Part shown: one piece after another, positions 58,350 to 64,000 of the stretch
Numbering within the stretch: position 1 is the stretch's first letter
Layout: each line of letters starts with the position of its first letter
Origin: Methylobacter sp.
Lineage (GTDB): Bacteria; Pseudomonadota; Gammaproteobacteria; Methylococcales; Methylomonadaceae
Length of the DNA: 64,000 nt
Direction of reading: 5' to 3'
Assembly (NCBI RefSeq): GCF_004322395.1
Contig: NZ_SCTW01000049.1
Coordinates: forward strand, 1 to 64,000
Notes under the pieces: generated by a model
Told to the model about the DNA's origin: nothing
What the model saw: only the letters and a program-made list of their open reading frames with translations
The model's database searches: none
Made by a program: the position numbers and the translations under genes

Positions 58350-58853
58350 ATGAACGACACAGAAAATCTATCCGAAAAAACAAAGTCCTTGCAGGAACTG
58401 CTCGCCTCACAACAAACGCTGTTGCTGTCGACGGCTTCAGGAAGCAGCGTTCCCGATTTGAGTGTCGCTCCCTTTGTGCGAGATCAAGCGGGCTGTTTTT
58501 ATATCTTTATCAGCGAACTTGCCACGCATACCGCCAATTTGCTGGATAATCCCCAGGCCTCGGTGATGTTTATCCGCCCGGAATCCGAATCGAACAATTT
58601 TTTTGCCCGCGAACGTGCGGTATTCAACTGTAAAAGCAGGGAAATAGGACGCAATGAGCCACTCTATACGACTCAGTTAAAAGCATTTCAGGATAAGTTT
58701 GGCGAAGTCGTGAGTTTATTGAATACGTTAACCGATTTTCACTTATTTGCCTTATGCCCGGAAAGTGGCCGGTACATTATGGGTTTTGGTCAGGCCTATA
58801 CGATTAATATCGAGGATGGCAAAGTTTCTCCGCTTAATAAAAAGAATATTTGA
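58350..58853 (+). CDS. HugZ/pyridoxamine-phosphate-oxidase-fold protein
   Basis: The 167-residue protein has the split-barrel flavin/heme fold: QQTLLLSTASGSSVPDLSVAPFV, YIFISELATHTANLLDNP, ASVMFIRPE and the C-terminal GRYIMGFGQAYTI. The last motif resembles the HutZ/HugZ heme-utilisation family. Role likely heme or iron handling; inference only. Confidence 0.75.
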   Translation: MNDTENLSEKTKSLQELLASQQTLLLSTASGSSVPDLSVAPFVRDQAGCFYIFISELATHTANLLDNPQASVMFIRPESESNNFFARERAVFNCKSREIGRNEPLYTTQLKAFQDKFGEVVSLLNTLTDFHLFALCPESGRYIMGFGQAYTINIEDGKVSPLNKKNI

Positions 58854-59135
58854 ACCACTAACCTAGCCTTAACGGCCTGTAAATAAAAATACAACCTATT
58901 CCAGTGAAAGCAGCCCGTGGCAGTCATCAAAATTAATGTCTGCTGATCGCCTCAGATCGGCCATGAGCCGACTATCACAATTGCCAACTGTAAGGCTGCT
59001 CAATTCGGGAAAACAGTCATTCATAACGCGGAAGCTCACCCGCCAGCGCCCACCACGAAACTCGAAAACACGAAACAGCTTGCGGGCGCGGGTCGGGTGG
59101 AGCGCACAGTTAGGCACAAATTTACGCGATAGATG
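58854..59135. other. Region without a convincing gene
   Basis: A 73-codon minus-strand open frame at 58896-59117 has a repetitive, Arg-rich composition of a kind often seen in repeats rather than proteins. I see nothing else. Confidence 0.35.
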
Positions 59136-59803
59136 CTACGACAGATTAGCGCATCTTACCGCGTTTTCCAACCAGCGCAGGGAGGCGTTGATCTCGCAAT
59201 CCTGTTTTTCACGGCCATCCTGGGGCGCAATAAATTCCGGCGCCAAGGGAATCACTTTGTCGCTTCCGGGCTTAACCAGTACGGGCGTGACGGCCGTGTG
59301 CGAATAACTGACCTTGCCGTTGCTGTGGGTTTTAGAGGAACAGCAGGGACCTTGAATTTTTTGCGAGGAAAAGTATTGGACGCCATCCAAGGCCAGTAGC
59401 AAACGCTTGTCTGCGCTGCGAAAGGAATCGATAACGCCGGCACGTTGAAAGCCGTCCACGATAAAGTCAAACATCGGGTATACGGCTTCCGGTTTAACCG
59501 CATCAAGCAGGTTTCGGATGTGATTATCGGTCGGAATCCGGAAAACGCCAAACAGGGTTTGTGCGTCGCCTAAAGCGCCTACTTTTGGTATTTTTTCCTT
59601 GAGTTTCCTGCATCGTCCGCTGGAAATCCAGGAAAGAGGGGGCTTTGCATAAAAAACACCGAAAACGCACTCAGTCCTGCATCGGTCATCGTATAGGCCG
59701 TATTTTTCCCGGTCCGACGATCGGTAAATGTTTCGAACGTGGCGCGTAATTGCTTAACGACATCGCTAAAGGTTAAGACATTGAATCCAAAAGGGGCGCT
59801 CAT
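59136..59803 (-). pseudogene. Disrupted transposase fragment
   Basis: The minus strand reads MSAPFGFNVLTFSDVVKQLR and TDRRTGKNTAYTMTDAGLSAFSVFFMQSP in one frame, FLDFQRTMQETQGKNTK in a second and GDAQTLFGVFRIPTDNHIRN, DGVQYFSSQKIQ, TYSHT-like and KQDCEINA in a third, so at least two frameshifts have broken it. It stops early near 59150, where the catalytic end is missing. The pattern fits a transposase common in methanotroph genomes, but I do not assign an IS family. Confidence 0.7.
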
Positions 59804-60053
59804 AATCGACTACCATAGAAAATTGATCCGCCATTTTAGGAGATTGATTTCATAATGAGAATTGCTGAATATATAAAGAAAAACATATCCACCAATATGG
59901 GAAGATATACAATCAGAATTCTGCGAAAATGCATGGGTTGTACTAATCAAAGACGATATTAAGAAACTATACAAACACTTGTTAGGTGCGATAGAACAAA
60001 ATCCGGCTTTTGTCCCTCGCAGTTTGGTATGGGGGCAACGCCGAAGACCAGAG

Positions 60054-60093
60054 GTGTCAATTAGTGCCCAATATTTGCCAGTAAACAGCGTCA
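60054..60093 (+). repeat. 40-bp dispersed repeat, copy 2
   Basis: Matches 33993-34032 with a few substitutions, starting GTGTCAATTAGTGCC. It lies 250 bases from the broken transposase and just upstream of the first exported His/Cys protein gene. Confidence 0.55.
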
Positions 60094-60226
60094 TAATTGA
60101 TCATTTTTAATTGTTATCACATTGTTTTTTAATGTTTATAACTGGGCTCGTGTGAGTCCATCCTATGATCCTGAAACAAAGATGTATTCAAATGAAATTC
60201 GATTGCCATCCAGCGGACTCCTACAC

Positions 60227-60982
60227 ATGATTACCCTGCGCTTGATTTGTTTATTCACCGTGCTGTTTGTTGCGCTGTTACCGCCCTGTGCCGTAGCCAT
60301 GTCAAACACGCATATTTCTGTCATTGTGTCCCTGGTCGACAACGTATCACAAGGCATCGTGCCGGTTCCTGCGAAAATCGGCAATGGCGATGATCCGAAC
60401 ACCAACCTCTATTGGGGAGCGGCTTATGGCGTGAAAACCTTTTTAAGCAAGGCGGATGGCTGGCGTAAATTGGGTTGCGAAAAAGATATTAGCGACACTA
60501 TTTTAGAACGCTGCCAGTTTGCCTGGAAGGACAAGCTCACCGTTACCGCCGATGCTTATCGCGGCAGCCGGATTGACCAGGCGATGCTTGACTTTATGCA
60601 ACAAGCAGCCACTCCGCCCAATGCGGCAAAGCGTGAAATGGTGGTGTTCATCGGTCATGACGGCTTGATGGACGAACAAAACCTGCCCATCGTAGAACGC
60701 TTTCCAAAACATGCCGGACACGAAAAACAAGCCGTGGTCCTGGCCTGTATGAGCGACGAGTATTTCTCGGAGCATTTGCTTGCCGCAGGTTCAAAGCCGG
60801 TGGTAACCACCCATAGCTTCATGGCGCCGGAAGCCTATGTATTGGAAGCGGTTGCACGCGGTTTTGCAAACCAGGCGAGCGAAGCGGAATTGCGCAGTTC
60901 CGCCGGCACCGCTTACGCCAAATACCAGCATATCTCAGCCAAAGCGGGAAAGTCGGTTTTTGGTGCAAACCGTTCAAACTAG
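60227..60982 (+). CDS. Exported protein with putative His/Cys dyad (1)
   Basis: The 251-residue protein has a signal peptide (MITLRLICLFTVLFVALLPPCAVA). Two motifs that follow hydrophobic strands, VVFIGHDG (H144) and AVVLACMSDEY (C174), have the order and spacing of the catalytic His and Cys of caspase-fold (clan CD) cysteine peptidases, though His is followed by Asp rather than Gly. No other family resemblance is apparent. The downstream gene encodes a protein with a similar arrangement. The ATG at 60227 gives the signal peptide; the frame is open farther upstream. Confidence 0.65.
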   Translation: MITLRLICLFTVLFVALLPPCAVAMSNTHISVIVSLVDNVSQGIVPVPAKIGNGDDPNTNLYWGAAYGVKTFLSKADGWRKLGCEKDISDTILERCQFAWKDKLTVTADAYRGSRIDQAMLDFMQQAATPPNAAKREMVVFIGHDGLMDEQNLPIVERFPKHAGHEKQAVVLACMSDEYFSEHLLAAGSKPVVTTHSFMAPEAYVLEAVARGFANQASEAELRSSAGTAYAKYQHISAKAGKSVFGANRSN

Positions 60983-61110
60983 GCCTAGTCCGGCAAGCTC
61001 TGCGCCACTCCGATTGGGCTTTAAGCGCGACCCAATGCAAGGATCGCCGCTACAGATGCAGCGCTATAACGTGCCGTTGTCGATCCGAGGTCGTCTTAAC
61101 TCAACCGCGC

Positions 61111-61174
61111 ATTAAATCAATATCCAAAAATACATTGAGCTGGTAGAGTCTGTGTTGAAGGCTGGAAAACCGGT
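61111..61174 (+). repeat. ~65-bp dispersed imperfect repeat, copy 2
   Basis: Second copy of the element at 45902-45968, starting ATTAAATCAATATCC. It lies in the gap between the two exported His/Cys genes. Confidence 0.55.
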
Positions 61175-61260
61175 AGCTTTAATTTACAGTACAGGGGGTT
61201 CCCCTTTAAAACGTATTTTGCGGAATGTCTTGATTCCACCTTATTGATGAAGGCTTTACT

Positions 61261-62346
61261 TTGAAGACTATCGTGAGCATCCGTTTGTTGGTTTCTTTGC
61301 TGCTGTGTATTTGTGCGACCGATGTTTATAGCGATAAAAGCCACCTCGTATCGTGCGGTTCCTACTATAAAGGATTGAGCAACTTGAAGTTGCAGCAACC
61401 GCCAAGGCGAGTGTTGCTTGTACCTTTATTGATCAGAGTGCCGCTCGGGAATGAGAGCCCAAGGTGGTCCGAGCAACCCGCCCGCACTCTGAAAGCCTTT
61501 TACCGGAACCGGTTTAATGCAGCCGTTACGCAGCTGCACGATGTCTGGAACTGGACGGATTATTTCCGCCAGGTCGAGCAGATAGTGCAGCAGTCACCTC
61601 CTTTCGACCGGGTTATTTTTATCAGTCATGGCGGTTTTGACGGACCGATACTGGAAAATTTCGTGTTTTGGCAAAACTTTCAGGTAGAGGGCAACAAAGG
61701 CGAATTACTTCAGTTTTACGAGTCGCAACCGGGACTTAAGGACATGTTGTCCATCACCTATGATACCCAAAAAAATCGCATATTCAGCGACTATATGGCC
61801 TCGCACTGGCGGGAGTTGGCGCCGATGAAACCGACCGACATCCGGCATCGGCTTAAAGGCCTGGAAAAACAGATACAGCCGCTGGATCATGTTTGTTTTC
61901 AACATTATTGCTCGCCGGATCAACTGGCCACAAGTCCCGAACAGCAGCGCGGATACCGGCTCGAGCTCTGTGAGCTCATTTGCCGAGAGCCACTGTTCGA
62001 ACAAAAAATATCTGCTGAAATATCCCCGGAACGGTTCTTTCATTTCACAAAATCGCTGAGTTCGCTTGCAACGGCAGACGGCCTGATTTTCTTCGGCGCC
62101 TGCAATCCAGGCAGTGCGGCTCCGGTAGAGATACTGGAGAAGGATGAAACTGAGTTTTTAATCAATTCAACTCTTGCCGACGGACCGCACAAGAGCTACG
62201 TACATCTGGTTAGTGCAGCAACCGGCCGCATCACCGCCGGTCCGATAGGACAAAGTAGCGCCGAGGACATTGTAAATCGAGTTATCATGTTTGAGACCGG
62301 CCGCCCTCAACACCATTTATGCATCGTTGCTCCTGCGGCGAAGTGA
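61261..62346 (+). CDS. Exported protein with putative His/Cys dyad (2)
   Basis: The 361-residue protein has a signal peptide (MKTIVSIRLLVSLLLCICATDVYS) and then RVIFISHGGFDG (H123-Gly) and GLIFFGACNPGS (C281), the His-Gly and Ala-Cys signatures expected of a caspase-like/CHAT-type fold. Between them lies a helical, Cys-containing insertion. TTG start with AAGG seven bases upstream. It stands 278 bases downstream of the similar gene, so the pair may be functionally linked. Confidence 0.65.
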   Translation: MKTIVSIRLLVSLLLCICATDVYSDKSHLVSCGSYYKGLSNLKLQQPPRRVLLVPLLIRVPLGNESPRWSEQPARTLKAFYRNRFNAAVTQLHDVWNWTDYFRQVEQIVQQSPPFDRVIFISHGGFDGPILENFVFWQNFQVEGNKGELLQFYESQPGLKDMLSITYDTQKNRIFSDYMASHWRELAPMKPTDIRHRLKGLEKQIQPLDHVCFQHYCSPDQLATSPEQQRGYRLELCELICREPLFEQKISAEISPERFFHFTKSLSSLATADGLIFFGACNPGSAAPVEILEKDETEFLINSTLADGPHKSYVHLVSAATGRITAGPIGQSSAEDIVNRVIMFETGRPQHHLCIVAPAAK

Positions 62347-62360
62347 TTATCTAGTAGTAA

Positions 62361-62377
62361 GGTACGCTACGCGTACG
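62361..62377. repeat. Degenerate GGTACGC-type palindrome
   Basis: GGTACGCTACGCGTACG is a one-mismatch copy of the element at 22369-22385. Confidence 0.45.
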
Positions 62378-62445
62378 AAACCGTTACGAAATTCTGCTAT
62401 TCAGCCCTGTCGTCGAGTCGATGGCGCTCTGGCGGTACGGGATAC

Positions 62446-62535
62446 TTACCAAATATAGATTAATCCGGGATGGGCTCGAAGCTTCTCGTCAACCGTGATC
62501 AGCGGCGCTTGATGGCTATGCTTAGGTTTGCCCAT
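62446..62535 (-). pseudogene. C-terminal remnant of a PIN-domain (VapC-type) protein
   Basis: The minus strand reads KHSHQAPLITVDEKLRAHPG then LIYIW and a stop, matching the C-terminal end of PIN-domain RNases (QAPLITxDEKL, where the Asp is a metal ligand). Only 29 codons remain. Confidence 0.5.
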
Positions 62536-62581
62536 GTTGGTTCGGCATACCGTCAAGATGTCCGTGTATGAAGCGAAACCA

Positions 62582-63220
62582 TTATAGGTCGGAAGCATCT
62601 GTAATGTTCGCCTGCTCTTGAAGCGCCAGCATTTTTTGGTTTAATTGTCTCATAAACTCACTGCGGCTGCCTTCCCAGCGCATGGGCGCACCAATAAATA
62701 CATCCACAAAAAAAGGTACGAGGATAAACTCGCCCTTGGGCAATGCCTTGCCCAGTCCATAAAAAAACATCGGAATCACAGGCACTTCGGGGCATTCAAG
62801 CGCCAAATGCGCAATACCGTTTTTAAACCTGCTCAAGGATTCTGGCTCTCCCCGTGAGCCTTCGGGAAACAAGATTAAAATAGCTTTCTTGTCTAGCGCA
62901 TCAAAAACGGGGGCAAGCACATCCGCACCTTTTTCGGTGGCTTTGCGTTCCAAGGGAATAATGCCGATCACATTTAAAGCAAACCATTTAATAATCCGGT
63001 TTCTTAAAAAATAATCCGCCGCAGCGACAGGATGGACTTTATCGATGACAGCCAGTGGGAACAGTGACATTAAAGCCAGTGCATCCAAGTGGCTGTTATG
63101 GTTGGCGACGATAATGGCAGGGCCTTGCAGCGGCAAATGCTCGCGCCCTCTGGCATTTATGCCGAGAATCACGAGCGCCAAGGGTTTACTGATGAAAAGA
63201 TAAAAGAGTTTTCGTAACAA
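62582..63220 (-). CDS. PlsC-type 1-acyl-glycerol-3-phosphate acyltransferase
   Basis: The 212-residue protein has motif 1 NHNSHLD (HxxxxD), motif 3 LFPEGSRGE, and a hydrophobic N-terminus for membrane association, as in PlsC. It should make phosphatidic acid. It lies 10 bases downstream of the cdsA-type gene, whose product uses phosphatidic acid, so the two steps are adjacent in one operon. Confidence 0.92.
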   Translation of the reverse strand: MLRKLFYLFISKPLALVILGINARGREHLPLQGPAIIVANHNSHLDALALMSLFPLAVIDKVHPVAAADYFLRNRIIKWFALNVIGIIPLERKATEKGADVLAPVFDALDKKAILILFPEGSRGEPESLSRFKNGIAHLALECPEVPVIPMFFYGLGKALPKGEFILVPFFVDVFIGAPMRWEGSRSEFMRQLNQKMLALQEQANITDASDL

Positions 63221-63230
63221 CAGTGTTTAC

Positions 63231-63998
63231 TCAGTAATGGAGAAAATAAACAAAATGAAAAAACAGGGGCGCCGTGTATGTCAAGCTATCCAGTCTGTCC
63301 AAAATGCCGCCGTGCCCAGGCAGGATGCTGCCGGAATCTTTAACGCCGATGTCGCGTTTTAGCGCGGAAATTGTCACATCGCCCACAAAACCGCCTAAGC
63401 CTATTAACACACCTGCGCCTAAGGCCTCAAGCTGCGTGAGCGGCGTCAAATACGGGCCAAGTGCAACCGCCAGCAGCATCGTGGTGGTAACGCCCCCTAA
63501 AAAACCCGCCACGGTTTTATTGGGGCTGACCTTGGGCGAAATTTTGCGCCGCCCAAAACTCTTGCCCCAGATATATTGCGCCACATCATTAATCTCAGTC
63601 AAAAAAACCAGATAAATCAAAAGCCCCATAGCCCCGCCCGCCGGATTCACTTCCGGCGGCAAGACCAGCAGATACGCCATGTGACTTAAGCTAAACACTG
63701 TAATCATCAGTCCCCAATGCAGTGTGCCTAAGGCACGTAAAAAGCCTTGGGTTTCGCCGACTAAAACCATGCGTGTAGGTAAAATCAGAAACATGAACAC
63801 GGGAATAAAGATGATAAACAGGCCGTACCAAGCGATATATACCCAATAAAACTGCATAGGGATGGCCAGATAAGCCCAGAACAACACACGGTGGTCGGCG
63901 CGGCGCGTAGGGATAAGCGATAAATATTCCTTAAACGCCAGAAAGCTCACAAAACCCAGCACAATGACCGAAATGGCCCGGTTGAACAACACTGCCAC
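63231..63998 (-). CDS. cdsA: Phosphatidate cytidylyltransferase, 5'-truncated by window edge
   Basis: 255 residues are visible. It is a polytopic membrane protein with about seven helices and the C-terminal CdsA signature SALKRDIGVKDSGSILPGHGGI ... DRLDS (written in two parts). It makes CDP-diacylglycerol from phosphatidic acid and CTP. The frame runs to the right edge, so the true start probably lies outside. Confidence 0.9.
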   Translation of the reverse strand: MAVLFNRAISVIVLGFVSFLAFKEYLSLIPTRRADHRVLFWAYLAIPMQFYWVYIAWYGLFIIFIPVFMFLILPTRMVLVGETQGFLRALGTLHWGLMITVFSLSHMAYLLVLPPEVNPAGGAMGLLIYLVFLTEINDVAQYIWGKSFGRRKISPKVSPNKTVAGFLGGVTTTMLLAVALGPYLTPLTQLEALGAGVLIGLGGFVGDVTISALKRDIGVKDSGSILPGHGGILDRLDSLTYTAPLFFHFVYFLHY

Positions 63999-64000
63999 CG

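Noticed and set aside
58896-59117. 73-codon minus-strand open frame
   Set aside because: Arg-rich, repeat-like sequence without support as a gene.
59090-59125. GTTAGGC that might be an integron attC core
   Set aside because: No matching opposite core or hairpin at the right distance, and no integrase gene in the window.

Overview
The window is a bacterial chromosome segment around the replication origin of a gammaproteobacterium. The gene orders mnmE-yidC-yidD-rnpA-rpmH and, divergently, dnaA-dnaN-recF-gyrB are the classic gammaproteobacterial origin arrangement, and two parS-like palindromes lie at the recF/gyrB junction. The NADH-dependent Fe-S flavoreductase next to hcp closely resembles soluble methane monooxygenase reductases. 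Together with the overall flavour of the proteins and repeats this suggests a methanotroph of the Methylococcales (Methylobacter-like). That lineage call is inference, not proof.

Layout. 1-3642: the end of a small helical protein gene, a bacteriohemerythrin and a PAS-GGDEF-EAL-CZB signalling protein. 3946-8608: a nitric oxide defence module, hcp plus its reductase, divergent from norR, with a sigma54 promoter and GT-N7-AC sites between them. 8749-18996: origin and housekeeping block. 19227-22318: GNAT, extradiol dioxygenase, pirin and a truncated yceI. 22430-26583: a GC-rich four-gene sugar ABC transporter of the LpqY-SugABC type. 26872-42090: an accessory island with a frameshifted gene, a DUF4238 protein, a YkgJ cysteine-cluster protein, a short Argonaute/TIR-APAZ pair (SPARTA), a CopG/ParE-type toxin-antitoxin pair between direct repeats, a four-gene Wadjet (MksBEF/G-like) system, an HsdM remnant, a TacA-type antitoxin with a nonsense-mutated GNAT toxin, and a YhcG remnant. 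42104-50204: YigZ, an NAD-kinase-like/SPFH pair divergent from an NrtR-like regulator, a Rap1a/Tai protein, a PilZ protein and hflKC. 50479-58853: a membrane-anchored unknown, AsmA, an M28 peptidase, DUF2956, a rhodanese lipoprotein, an aldehyde dehydrogenase and a HugZ-like protein. 59136-63998: a broken transposase, two exported proteins with a putative His/Cys dyad, PlsC and the start-truncated cdsA.

How the parts work together. NorR senses NO and should switch on hcp and its electron donor from a sigma54 promoter. The origin block carries replication initiation, the sliding clamp, recombination, gyrase, membrane insertion and RNase P functions, with ParB-binding sites close by. The island's two intact multigene defence systems both act mainly on invading plasmids: SPARTA by NAD(P) depletion after guide-directed recognition, Wadjet by cutting circular DNA. 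Around them lie remnants of a type I restriction system, a nuclease of the YhcG family, a toxin and a transposase, so the region turns over quickly. Several families of palindromic repeats recur across the window. No rRNA, tRNA, CRISPR array or intact insertion sequence was seen.
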